IMG/VR virus record: IMGVR_UViG_3300031565_000078
Location: 1-45,886 of that record
DNA length: 45,886 nt
Direction: 5' to 3' (one strand)
DNA from: a virus
Below, piece by piece: positions 15,026 through 23,403 of the stretch. The notes beneath the pieces are model-generated. The model did no database searches and was not told the origin of the DNA. It saw nothing but the letters and a program-made list of their open reading frames with translations. The first letter of the stretch is position 1; each line of letters begins with the position of its first letter. A program made the translations under genes and the position numbers.

Positions 15026-16006
15026 GTGAACATAGGATTGCCTCTTACGAGGGCAAAGCCCTGGTACCCCGGACAGATGGGGGTGCCAGGGACCGATACC
15101 GAACGTGGGCTCCGCACGCATACTACGGGAACCGTGTTCTATGTGGACCCCAACTATCCTGGTGTTAGCGACTTGCGGGATGGTACCGATCCGGAGGATC
15201 CGCTGACGACGGTGGCGGCGGCGCTGACCAAGTGCCAGGCATACCGGGGTGACGTGATCCTGGTGATGGCTAACGGAAGTTGGCAGTATGCTGGCCCGAA
15301 TGATTACGCTACGGTGATCGCCGAGAGCGTGATCGTGACGGTGCCCGGCGTGAGCATCATCGGCGTGTGCCCCTCCAGTCCGGTGGGCGTCTTGTGGACG
15401 CCGGCTGCGGACTTGGGTTGGTGCATCGAAATCCGGGCTTGCGACGTGACGGTGGATGGGTTCGCGTTCGTTGGCGAGCCACAGGACACTGGCGCGAATG
15501 GCATTTTGGCGGAGTATAGCGCAGGACGGTATGGCGATAATGCTGTGATCCGCAACTGTTACTTTGACAGTGCCATAGTGACCGGCGTGCAGCTGGAGTT
15601 CAGTTGGCAGACCATAATCGAGGGCTGCAAGTTCGATGGTTGCGGCTATGGGGTGTACGTGGACCCCGAGGGTCTAGGGGCGGCCTACTGCGACATCTAC
15701 AACAACGAGTTTCGCAATTGTACGGTAGGGGCCATCTACGCGGCTGGAATCGATGATAGTCGAATCCATCATAACAGCGTGTACAACTCTGCTGCACAGG
15801 CTGGGGCAGCGGCTACCGACGAGGGGATCATCACGACTGACGGCGTGGAGCCAGACGGTGTACGGAATATCGTCTACGAGAACTGGCTCAGTTGCGCCCT
15901 GCCCGTCGGAGTCGGGGACTATAACGATCTCTGCTCTGGTAGCCCGACGGACGCTTGGGTACAGAACTTTTGTATGAATGGCCCAACGACCACTAACCCG
16001 ACCTAG
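15026..16006 (+). CDS. Right-handed beta-helix virion protein, copy 2
   Basis: 326 residues, GTG start at 15026 after GAGGAGGTGA. Tandem paralogue of the preceding gene: the first 40 residues are close (GLPLTRAKPWYPGQMGVPG), and the helix body has diverged but keeps rungs such as VIRNCYFDSAI, IIEGCKFDGCG and IYNNEFRNCTVG. Conserved N-terminus plus variable body fits a common virion anchor with different binding surfaces. Confidence 0.7.
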   Translation: MNIGLPLTRAKPWYPGQMGVPGTDTERGLRTHTTGTVFYVDPNYPGVSDLRDGTDPEDPLTTVAAALTKCQAYRGDVILVMANGSWQYAGPNDYATVIAESVIVTVPGVSIIGVCPSSPVGVLWTPAADLGWCIEIRACDVTVDGFAFVGEPQDTGANGILAEYSAGRYGDNAVIRNCYFDSAIVTGVQLEFSWQTIIEGCKFDGCGYGVYVDPEGLGAAYCDIYNNEFRNCTVGAIYAAGIDDSRIHHNSVYNSAAQAGAAATDEGIITTDGVEPDGVRNIVYENWLSCALPVGVGDYNDLCSGSPTDAWVQNFCMNGPTTTNPT

Positions 16007-16015
16007 GAGGACTAG

Positions 16016-16210
16016 ATGCGTGATAGACTGACAGATCGATTCGTCGCGATGCTGGCGAACAAGTTGAGCTTGGCCGAGCCGCAGGCGCAGGCGTTGTATG
16101 AGGCCGGCTACGCGGATCCTCGTGACGTGCGGGCGCTCAAGGACGCCGAGTTGCTGGCGATACCGGGCATTGGGCAGGCGTCTGTGAACAAGATCCGGCG
16201 GAAGGCGTAA
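16016..16210 (+). CDS. Small helix-hairpin-helix protein
   Basis: 64 residues, ATG after TAGGAGGAC. The C-terminal half is an HhH motif (ELLAIPGIGQASVNKIRRKA), a sequence-independent DNA-binding fold. It lies among head-completion genes, so it may contact the packaged DNA end or be a virion-associated DNA-binding protein. Confidence 0.7.
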   Translation: MRDRLTDRFVAMLANKLSLAEPQAQALYEAGYADPRDVRALKDAELLAIPGIGQASVNKIRRKA

Positions 16211-16212
16211 CG

Positions 16213-16869
16213 ATGGGTTTGAGCCAACTCGACGCGATCAGCCCCTTCGACTTTGTGGTCTACTGGGGCATCGACATGATCATCGCCGGCATCGACGATA
16301 GCGGCGGCGGTCCCAGTGTGTTCGTGACCGACGCGGATGGGTTGTTCGTGGAGCGGAACATTCTTCCCGGGGCGATAATCCGCAACCTGACCACGGGCGT
16401 CGAAGGGCGCGTGACGACGGTCACCAGCCAGTCGGTCTTGCAGACTAGCACGGCCACCTGGACCACCGGCGACGAGTACAACCTTGCGCCGATGGATTGG
16501 GCCGAGTATCGGGTAGTCGAGCTGAGCCTGAAGAAAGCCATCGGCACGGTGGCCATGGCCTTGACCGCGGCAGGGGCAGGCAGTGAGACATACAGTTCCT
16601 ACGGCTTGGACTACCTGAAGAACCTGGTGATGCTGATCGCGGTTGTGGTCCATAACGCGCCCTGCAAGGGCGCCCGATTGGACCCGGCGCAGCGCGAGAG
16701 CTACATGCAGTGGATTCAGACGGAGTTGAGCAACCTGCGGAGCGGCAAGACAGAAGTGGTGTCGGGATACACCGGGGCAGAGTTCCCGGCGATTGGATGG
16801 GCGGAGCAAGCGGTGACAGAGTGGGGCGCGGCGCAGATCGCCTTCAACCGGATTCGGAGGACACCCTAG
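16213..16869 (+). CDS. Hypothetical head-tail connector region protein, 218 aa
   Basis: ATG 3 nt after the previous stop. Beta-rich N-terminal half (VFVTDADGLFVERNIL, GVEGRVTTVTSQSVL) and helical C-terminal half. Its position after the capsid module and before the gp10-like gene suggests head-tail joining. No family recognised with confidence. Confidence 0.55.
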   Translation: MGLSQLDAISPFDFVVYWGIDMIIAGIDDSGGGPSVFVTDADGLFVERNILPGAIIRNLTTGVEGRVTTVTSQSVLQTSTATWTTGDEYNLAPMDWAEYRVVELSLKKAIGTVAMALTAAGAGSETYSSYGLDYLKNLVMLIAVVVHNAPCKGARLDPAQRESYMQWIQTELSNLRSGKTEVVSGYTGAEFPAIGWAEQAVTEWGAAQIAFNRIRRTP

Positions 16870-16889
16870 ATGGCTTGAGGCTGCTGGGT

Positions 16890-16907
16890 GCGGCGCGGGC
16901 GCGCCGC
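16890..16907 (+). other. GC hairpin before the next gene
   Basis: Perfect 8-bp stem GCGGCGCG / CGCGCCGC with a 2-nt loop just upstream of the AGGAGG at 16910. It may tune access to that ribosome site or mark an mRNA end. Confidence 0.6.
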
Positions 16908-16920
16908 TCAGGAGGCTCCG

Positions 16921-17106
16921 GTGATTCGGTTGGGCGAAAAGGGCCTAGTCCTGCTCGAGTACGTGGGCGGCCTACGGAGCATCCGAGTGAGAGGGCCGGC
17001 GACCTGCCAACGGTATCTGTTTGGGGATGCGCGTCGGGTAGGGTACGTGGATGCGCGAGACGCGGGGCCGATAGTGCTGGGCGGTTACTTTCGAAAGGCC
17101 GGGTAG
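16921..17106 (+). CDS. Hypothetical protein, 61 aa
   Basis: GTG start at 16921, chosen because AGGAGG lies 5 nt upstream; an earlier in-frame GTG at 16888 falls inside the hairpin region. Beta-rich small protein (LVLLEYVGGLRSIRVRG). Probably a connector accessory; no motif recognised. Confidence 0.55.
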   Translation: MIRLGEKGLVLLEYVGGLRSIRVRGPATCQRYLFGDARRVGYVDARDAGPIVLGGYFRKAG

Positions 17107-17107
17107 C

Positions 17108-17635
17108 ATGGCGATCCTGTTCAAGGTCATCAAACCTAAGAGGCTGGACGACGCGGCCATGCGGAAGCAACTGCGCAACGGCCTGGAGCGCATGGGGCCG
17201 CGCCTCCTGAGAGACTTCCAGGCGACTACGGCGACGTGGGAGCACAAAGTAGTATTCGAGCGGCATACGCGGGTGCGGATGCGCGAGGACGCCGTATGGC
17301 TGGAGGTGACGACTCACGATCCTATCTACGGGTACGTGGACAGGGGCACCAAGCCGCACCTGATCTTCGCGGGCATCTATACCGGCAAGAGCAACAAGAG
17401 GGCGCTGGCATTCCATCCTGGTTCCAGTCCGAAGACGACGCCGAACGTCCTGAGCAGCGGGCCGGGGAGCGTGGGTGGGCCACTGATTATGCGGCCTTAC
17501 GTCCACCATCCGGGCACTAAGCCGCGCAATTTTACCAAGATGATCGAGACCAAGTGGCGGCCAAAGTTTTTGGCAGAGATGCACAAGAGCATGAAGGCGG
17601 CGGCCAAGGCCAGCGGGCATGGAGTAAGCCGATGA
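17108..17635 (+). CDS. HK97 gp10-like tail completion protein
   Basis: 175 residues. Family features: DPIYGYVDRGTKPHLI, a basic middle, then YVHHPGTKPRNF and a helical C-terminus with WRPKFLAEM. These proteins sit at the head-tail interface or tail terminus and let pre-made tails join heads. ATGA overlap with the next gene. Confidence 0.85.
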   Translation: MAILFKVIKPKRLDDAAMRKQLRNGLERMGPRLLRDFQATTATWEHKVVFERHTRVRMREDAVWLEVTTHDPIYGYVDRGTKPHLIFAGIYTGKSNKRALAFHPGSSPKTTPNVLSSGPGSVGGPLIMRPYVHHPGTKPRNFTKMIETKWRPKFLAEMHKSMKAAAKASGHGVSR

Positions 17636-17967
17636 GGGTGACGATATTGGAGGACAGGGGCCCATCGCTCCTGGTGGAGTGGACGCAGGATGAGCGGATT
17701 CACCGGGCGATCCTGCCCAAGGACGTCGTCCAGGACGGCGAGATCGACGACGAAGAGGCCGCGAAGGGGATCGCCTACGGCCTGGACTATGAGCGGCTGA
17801 TCGCCATCACGGTGACGCCCGAGCAGATAGCGGCGGCATTGAGGGCACGAGGATACTGGACGGTAGAGGACTTGGAGCGGAACTGGGCGAAGGTGCAGAG
17901 GGTATTCGCACTGGCGGTATATCAGGACGCGGCGGCTATGCTGAGCGCGGCTAGGAGGTCTAGATGA
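17632..17967 (+). CDS. Hypothetical tail-completion region protein, 111 aa
   Basis: ATG overlapping the previous stop (ATGA) and ending 4 nt inside the next gene, so translationally coupled on both sides. N-terminal beta segment (VTILEDRGPSLLVEW) and helical C-terminal half. Its position between the gp10-like and tail tube genes is where tail terminator genes occur, but no motif supports that. Confidence 0.55.
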   Translation: MRVTILEDRGPSLLVEWTQDERIHRAILPKDVVQDGEIDDEEAAKGIAYGLDYERLIAITVTPEQIAAALRARGYWTVEDLERNWAKVQRVFALAVYQDAAAMLSAARRSR

Positions 17968-19499
17968 CTAGTCAAGGTGATGTGTTGGGCGGACTGAAGG
18001 GACTGGTTTGGGTGCAGCCGGGCGGGCCGAATACCGAGATGTACCCGCTGGCGTGTCACGAAATGGGCGACGTGACCCAGCCCCACGAGACGGTGACACA
18101 GCGGTACTGCCCGGACCCGCGGCGGCCAGGCAAGTACCGGCCGGTTTACAAGGCGGCGGAAGCGCCAGGCCGTGCGGGCGGCAGCCTGACGACCTACCTG
18201 GAGCGGACGGCCGACTGGCTGGAAAAGATCGCGGATGTCGGTTGCGAGACGCCGATCTACCTGAACCTGTGGGTGGACGGGCGTGGCACCGCGTTCTCGA
18301 CCTACACGCGCGGCGAGTTGTCGCTGGCCAGGATCGGGCAGGAGTCCCGGACCGGCATGATGACCAGGGAGAGCGACCCGGCAGCGGAGCAGACGTTCAC
18401 CTACACGGCGGACGAGATCTGGAAATACTTCAAGCTCATTCGCAGCGAGCAACTTCTGGCGCTTGTGGCTCCTGAGCCCGGAGATGCGCTGGACATCGCC
18501 TTCGTGAACCGGCAGTCATGCCGGGCCGCTGGCGGTATTCAGGCGGAGGAATGCACCGAGGGGATTATCGGTTGTGAGGTCGAGGCGGCGGCGGATGCCG
18601 GTGTCTACTACACCCTGGACGGCGGGGCGACTTGGACCTTGTGCGCGGCGGTGCCCTTTGCCAACCCGTCCAACTCTGGAGCGGTGGCTGGGTTCCCGAT
18701 CGATACTGGGGTGAACCGTTACCTGGTTGGGCGTACGAGCACGGTGGCCGCTACTTTGCCACAGATCGCCTACTCGGACGATCACGGTGCCAACTGGACC
18801 GTAGTGGACCTGCCGGGAACGGTGATAGAGTATTTGCAGGGTGGCGCGGCGCTTTGGGCGCTGGACAGCACGCACATCTGGTGCGTGACCGATGGCGGCG
18901 ATATCTTCTTCTCCGATGATGGCGGTGAGAGCTACACGCAGCAGGCGAGCGCGAACGTCGCGGCGCTCTGGTGCATTCACTTCCGGGACGAGCGATATGG
19001 CCTGCTGGGTGGCGCGACCAATGTGATGTATTCCTCGGTAGACGGTGGGGAACACTGGTCGGCCGTTACGGGCCCTGCCGCTCAGGCTGCCGTAACGATC
19101 CTGTCCTGTTGCGTCATTGACGATATGGACTGGTGGATCGGCTATGCGGACGGTACGCTCTGGTTCACCCAGGACGGCGGCGCGACCTGGACTCAGCGAG
19201 TCTTTACCGTGCCGGGCGCGGCCAGTGTCAACGTCGTGAACGACATCCAGTTTGAGAATGCCTACTTTGGCGCGGTTGCGGTGAACTGGACGGACGGAAG
19301 CGGTGACGAGTGGGGCGCGATCCTACGAACGGTGAACGGTGGGCGCAACTGGGAGGTCTACCTGCCCAATGCCTCGTTCGATGAGGCGGCGGCGCCTGGC
19401 TACAACGCCCTCTGGCTCTGCGACCGGAACAAGGTCTACGCGGTTGGTGACATTATCGATGCGGTGGCGAGTGTCCACGTGTTCAGCGGAAACTTCTAG
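17964..19499 (+). CDS. Probable major tail protein fused to an Asp-box beta-propeller
   Basis: 511 residues. Residues 1-190 occupy the locus of the major tail tube protein, directly before the tail chaperones, and contain a TYTADEIWKYFK segment. Residues about 200-510 contain six Asp-box (BNR) motifs of the S-x-D-x-G-x-x-W type: YTLDGGATWT, SDDHGANWT, SDDGGESYT, SVDGGEHWS, TQDGGATWT and TVNGGRNWE. That is a sialidase/YCF48-like propeller. Tail tube proteins often carry surface add-on domains, usually Ig-like; a whole propeller is uncommon. It could decorate the tail and bind host or mucus glycans. No sialidase catalytic Arg set was identified. Confidence 0.7.
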   Translation: MTSQGDVLGGLKGLVWVQPGGPNTEMYPLACHEMGDVTQPHETVTQRYCPDPRRPGKYRPVYKAAEAPGRAGGSLTTYLERTADWLEKIADVGCETPIYLNLWVDGRGTAFSTYTRGELSLARIGQESRTGMMTRESDPAAEQTFTYTADEIWKYFKLIRSEQLLALVAPEPGDALDIAFVNRQSCRAAGGIQAEECTEGIIGCEVEAAADAGVYYTLDGGATWTLCAAVPFANPSNSGAVAGFPIDTGVNRYLVGRTSTVAATLPQIAYSDDHGANWTVVDLPGTVIEYLQGGAALWALDSTHIWCVTDGGDIFFSDDGGESYTQQASANVAALWCIHFRDERYGLLGGATNVMYSSVDGGEHWSAVTGPAAQAAVTILSCCVIDDMDWWIGYADGTLWFTQDGGATWTQRVFTVPGAASVNVVNDIQFENAYFGAVAVNWTDGSGDEWGAILRTVNGGRNWEVYLPNASFDEAAAPGYNALWLCDRNKVYAVGDIIDAVASVHVFSGNF

Positions 19500-19540
19500 G
19501 CGGCGGATTGATAGCAGCGGGGGCAATTAACTTTGGGCGT

Positions 19541-19588
19541 AGGGCCAGTTGTGGCGTGTGGGTGCCCCCCGGCGCTATGACTGGCCTT
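19541..19588 (+). other. Long hairpin between tail tube and chaperone genes
   Basis: 9-bp outer stem (19541-19549 with 19580-19588, one G-U) and a second 5-bp stem inside (19552-19556 with 19573-19577). No T-run. It lies in the 115-nt gap and could separate expression of the very abundant tube protein from the chaperones. Confidence 0.6.
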
Positions 19589-19614
19589 ATGCTAAATACA
19601 GGGGGGCTAGAGCA

Positions 19615-20259
19615 ATGAAGACCGGGACGTTTACGACCAAGAATGGAACGGAAATCGCCATTCAGGGCGTGAGCCCGCTGGTGATGCGCGAGGTCACCGT
19701 ACAGGTAGAAGAGCGCCTGCGCATGGAAGGCCTGCCCATTGACCCGCCGCGGTATAGTGTGGAGGCCATTGGTGGGGACATCATCTGGCACGAGCACAAT
19801 CCGACCACGCTGGTTGTGGAGGACAACCCCCAGGAGACGGCGGAGAACCGCCGCCTTTGGCGCGAGCATGAGGCGGCGCTGCGACGGCTAGAGCATGAGA
19901 ATGCGAATGCTCTAGCGGCGGCCATGCTCATCGGCGGACTCGTGGATTTTCCCACCATGCCCAAGGGGGAAGACTATTGGCGGCGGCGCACTATGATGGG
20001 CATAGAGGATCCCAAGACACCGGCGGGACGCTATCAGGCATGGATCATGGCTGAGTACATGCCGGATGCAGAGGATTTCGAGGCGCTCTTAATGGCGATC
20101 CGGGGACTCAGTTTCGAGGGCGTCGATTGGGCACGGGTGGCCACGGTGAGGTCCTTGTTTCCGGGTACGGTACAAGGGGAAGCCCCTGGACCAGGTGTCG
20201 ATAGCGAGCGGGTCGTGGACGACGGACAGGTGGATCCTGGAGGTGCAAGCAGCGCGTAG
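19615..20259 (+). CDS. Tail assembly chaperone-like protein (gpG position)
   Basis: 214 residues from ATG 19615, preceded by GGGGGG. Helical, with an acidic C-terminal tail. It sits between tube and tape measure, the standard place for the gpG/gpGT pair that holds the tape measure during tail assembly. A second frame (open from 20150) overlaps its end, as in frameshifted gpGT systems. Confidence 0.65.
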   Translation: MKTGTFTTKNGTEIAIQGVSPLVMREVTVQVEERLRMEGLPIDPPRYSVEAIGGDIIWHEHNPTTLVVEDNPQETAENRRLWREHEAALRRLEHENANALAAAMLIGGLVDFPTMPKGEDYWRRRTMMGIEDPKTPAGRYQAWIMAEYMPDAEDFEALLMAIRGLSFEGVDWARVATVRSLFPGTVQGEAPGPGVDSERVVDDGQVDPGGASSA

Positions 20260-20275
20260 TTGGGGTCTGCACTCG

Positions 20276-20422
20276 ATGAGTGAGTTTTGGGCGCTCGACG
20301 CGGAGGATAAGGCCATCATCGTCGCACTGCACGAGACCGAGATGATGATGCAGGCGATAGAGATACAGGCGCAGAACAAGGCCAAGAAGGCTGACGTGAA
20401 CTTTGGCCAAGTGGAGGGCTGA
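20276..20422 (+). CDS. Second tail-chaperone reading frame (gpT-like)
   Basis: 48 residues if started at the ATG 20276. The frame is open from 20150 and has a GTG at 20195, so it could also be reached from the upstream gene by a +1 or -2 ribosomal frameshift between 20150 and 20259; a GGGG run at 20176-20179 is one candidate site. Helical and Met-rich (HETEMMMQAIEIQAQNKAKK). It ends 1 nt into the tape-measure start. Confidence 0.55.
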   Translation: MSEFWALDAEDKAIIVALHETEMMMQAIEIQAQNKAKKADVNFGQVEG

Positions 20423-23403
20423 TGGATAGGCCAACTGGCGGGGTAGAGCGGATTGGGATGGAGGCCTATCTCGGGCTGGCCGACTTCAACAAGAACCTCT
20501 CATCCTACAATAAGAGCATTGAGGCGGCTGTATCCAAAACCGAGAAGGCGGCGCAGGCGAGCGGAAAGGCCAGCGCCGCTATAACAGGTAGGGGGGGGCT
20601 CGGCGGTGCGCTGGGCTCCCTCATTCCTGTGCTCGGCGGCGTCGGCGCTTCGCTGATATCGATAGCGGGTCCGCTACTGGCCGCCGGTACCGGGCTCTTC
20701 GCGCTGGGCAAAACCGTCGTCGAAGTGAAGGAGATGATCGCCGAGGCGCTGCCGATGGAGGGTGTGCAGAAGGCATTTTACGCTATGGCGGCGTCGGCTG
20801 GCAGCAGTGGCCAAGAGATGCTGGCGGCGTTCCGAGTGGCCAGTGGCGGCATGATTGATGAACTGGCCCTGATGCAGCGATTCAATAAGGCGGCGCAGCT
20901 GGTAAGCCTTGACTTTGCCGTGAACCTGCCAGAAGCGATCGGGTATCTAGGGAAAGTGAGCGCGGCGACCGGCGAGAGCATGGACTATCTCTACAACTCT
21001 CTGATCACCGGCGTGGGCAGGCTGAGCAAGCCGATTCTCGACAACCTCATGGTGATGGTCGACTTGGAACTTGCGTACCAGGATTGGGCCGCCGCCAACG
21101 GGAAGGTCGCGGACAGCCTGACTCAGACCGAGAAGCAGGCGGCGGTCATGGCCCAGGTGATGGCCCAGCTGCGGGTAAACACGGCGGCCTTGGCCAGCCC
21201 GACCGAACTGGCCTCCGGCGCGGTGGCCGCGCTGGGCGCCGAATTCGCCAACTTGCGGCGGGACATCGGCTCCGTATTCCTGCCGGCGGTGCAGGCGGGG
21301 GCCACGGCGCTTCGGCAGATAGTCCTGCGAATCCGCGAGGCCATCGACGTTGGCGGCGAGTGGCGCGCGGGACTCGTGGAGCTGGGTGCCTGGCTCAAGG
21401 CCATTGTGGTAACAATCGGAAACTTTGGTATCAGCGTGACGGAGGGCCTTATCGGGCCACTCGGCAAGGGCTTCTCTGGGCTCATGGTTTTTCTGGGCAA
21501 GGTGGCCATGGCGGCGGCGCAGTGGGGCGCGAATATCGTTTCCGCCCTGGCGATGGGCATGGTCTCCGCCATGCGCATCGTCCTCGTTCCGGTGTTTACC
21601 TCGCTTGCCAAGCTAATGGCCTACTGGCTGGCCCCCGGTTCACCTCCGCGATTTGCCCCCGATATCTACGACTGGGGCACGGCGGCGATGGGCGAGTTCA
21701 TCCGCGGCATGACCGACGCGGACTTTGGCGCGCTGAATAAGATTCAGAAGCCTCTCCAAGAAGTGCTCGACCTGTTCGCCGCTCAGGGCAGGATGGAGAA
21801 GGGCGAGGTCGGCCCGACCTACGTGTCTATCAGTAAGCGGATCATCGCCGATCTGCAGGGGACCGGCAAGGTCACTGAGGAGACGCTGGCGGCGCTTCGA
21901 GAGACGACCGGTGAATATGCGGAGGATGTGGTAGCGCTGGTGCGGGCCGAGCTGGAGTTGGCGCAAGCGACCGAGGCGGTTGAGCGCGCCGAGAAGGCTT
22001 TGGACGACGCGCGCAAGCGGCGGACGCAGACTCAGGAAGAGTTGGGCGATGCGGTCCGCGAGTACAACCGGTTACTGAGGATGGGGGCCCCAACCGAGAA
22101 GTTGGCCGGTCAACTGGCGGCGATACGGGCGGCCGAGAAGCAGGTGACGCTCGCCAAGCAGCAGGAAGCGGTTGCCGAGGCGAACGTCGAGACGGAGAGG
22201 GATGGACTGGACGCGCTAGAGGAGAGCGTGCAGGTGCGGCGCGCGGCCCTGGACGAGATGCTGGAAATGGCGCGGGCGCTCATTCCGCCCATCGAAAGCG
22301 TGGCTAAGATATTAAAGGAGGCTGCGGAAGCCAAGATAGAGATACCTGAACCCGTGTTGCCGAAGGTGGACTTTGGCGTCATGTTCGCGGGACTTAGCGG
22401 CGAAATCAATGAGCGCTCCCGCACTATCGAGTTTGAGCTGTGGAAGACCGTTCAGCGGATCACCGGATTCGGCGGGCCGCTCGATCATCTCAAGGCGCAG
22501 ATAGAACTCATGCGCCTGACCTGGCAATACCAGATGATGAAGGCAGGCGCCAGCACGGACGCCTTGGGCAAAAAGCTCGATGACTTGCGAGAGAAGTGGG
22601 ATACCCTAGCCAAGGCGCTTACACTTGGGGTGCTCCCAAATCTGGCCGATGTTGGGAAGGTGATCGCGTTCCTCGCGGATATCCAGATCGAGCAGTTGAA
22701 CAAGAAGCTGATTGCAGCGGCTCAGATGGCCGATGTCGCGCGGTGGGCCTACGACCGACTGGCAGCCGCGTTTAATGCGGAAAAGGGGCCGATTAAGATG
22801 GTAGAGGCCCTGATCGGCAGGGTGGACGGCCTGAAGGCATCGCTGGAGGGGATTGTCAGTCCCGCGTTCCGGGAAGTCGTGCGGCGCGGTATCGAGATGC
22901 TGTTCGATCCCTTGGGCGCCATAATGACCTGGGCAAGCGACCTGATTGGGATGTTGTTGAAGGTGCTTGAAGTATACAACGAGTTCACCGGCCTGAATAT
23001 CCAAGTGCCCGCACTGGAGGGCTTGAGGGAGTGGTTGGGTAGGACAAAAAAGCCTCCCGTGTCCGAAGAGGAGAAGGAAGAAACGGCTCCTCGCACTGGC
23101 GGGAGTCGCATTGCGACAGGCACGAAAGACTTTATTGGCGGCCTAGCTCTCGTGGGCGAGCGCGGGCCGGAGCTGGTAGTATTGCCCAAGGGGAGTACCG
23201 TGTTCACCGCCTCGGAGACGGCGCGGATGCTGCGCCAGGACTATGCGCATCCGGACCGCTCATTGGCAGACTACGCCAGTATGCAGGCCCAGCCAAGCAA
23301 AATGGTAAACCTGACCTTCGGGGACGTGCGGATAGCGAACGACATGGACTGGATCACGTTCAAGGCCGGCGTGCATAAGGCCGTCCTGGAGGGCATAGCA
23401 TGA
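20422..23403 (+). CDS. Tape measure protein
   Basis: 993 residues. Long helical protein that sets tail length and is ejected ahead of DNA; at the usual 0.15 nm per residue it predicts a tail of about 150 nm. Hydrophobic glycine-rich segments lie near residues 60-105 (ITGRGGLGGALGSLIPVLGG) and 335-400. Coiled-coil regions lie at about 500-620 (ATEAVERAEKALDDARKRR). The C-terminus has the common GGLALVGERGPELVVLPKGS motif seen at tape-measure ends. ATG overlaps the previous stop. Confidence 0.92.
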   Translation: MDRPTGGVERIGMEAYLGLADFNKNLSSYNKSIEAAVSKTEKAAQASGKASAAITGRGGLGGALGSLIPVLGGVGASLISIAGPLLAAGTGLFALGKTVVEVKEMIAEALPMEGVQKAFYAMAASAGSSGQEMLAAFRVASGGMIDELALMQRFNKAAQLVSLDFAVNLPEAIGYLGKVSAATGESMDYLYNSLITGVGRLSKPILDNLMVMVDLELAYQDWAAANGKVADSLTQTEKQAAVMAQVMAQLRVNTAALASPTELASGAVAALGAEFANLRRDIGSVFLPAVQAGATALRQIVLRIREAIDVGGEWRAGLVELGAWLKAIVVTIGNFGISVTEGLIGPLGKGFSGLMVFLGKVAMAAAQWGANIVSALAMGMVSAMRIVLVPVFTSLAKLMAYWLAPGSPPRFAPDIYDWGTAAMGEFIRGMTDADFGALNKIQKPLQEVLDLFAAQGRMEKGEVGPTYVSISKRIIADLQGTGKVTEETLAALRETTGEYAEDVVALVRAELELAQATEAVERAEKALDDARKRRTQTQEELGDAVREYNRLLRMGAPTEKLAGQLAAIRAAEKQVTLAKQQEAVAEANVETERDGLDALEESVQVRRAALDEMLEMARALIPPIESVAKILKEAAEAKIEIPEPVLPKVDFGVMFAGLSGEINERSRTIEFELWKTVQRITGFGGPLDHLKAQIELMRLTWQYQMMKAGASTDALGKKLDDLREKWDTLAKALTLGVLPNLADVGKVIAFLADIQIEQLNKKLIAAAQMADVARWAYDRLAAAFNAEKGPIKMVEALIGRVDGLKASLEGIVSPAFREVVRRGIEMLFDPLGAIMTWASDLIGMLLKVLEVYNEFTGLNIQVPALEGLREWLGRTKKPPVSEEEKEETAPRTGGSRIATGTKDFIGGLALVGERGPELVVLPKGSTVFTASETARMLRQDYAHPDRSLADYASMQAQPSKMVNLTFGDVRIANDMDWITFKAGVHKAVLEGIA

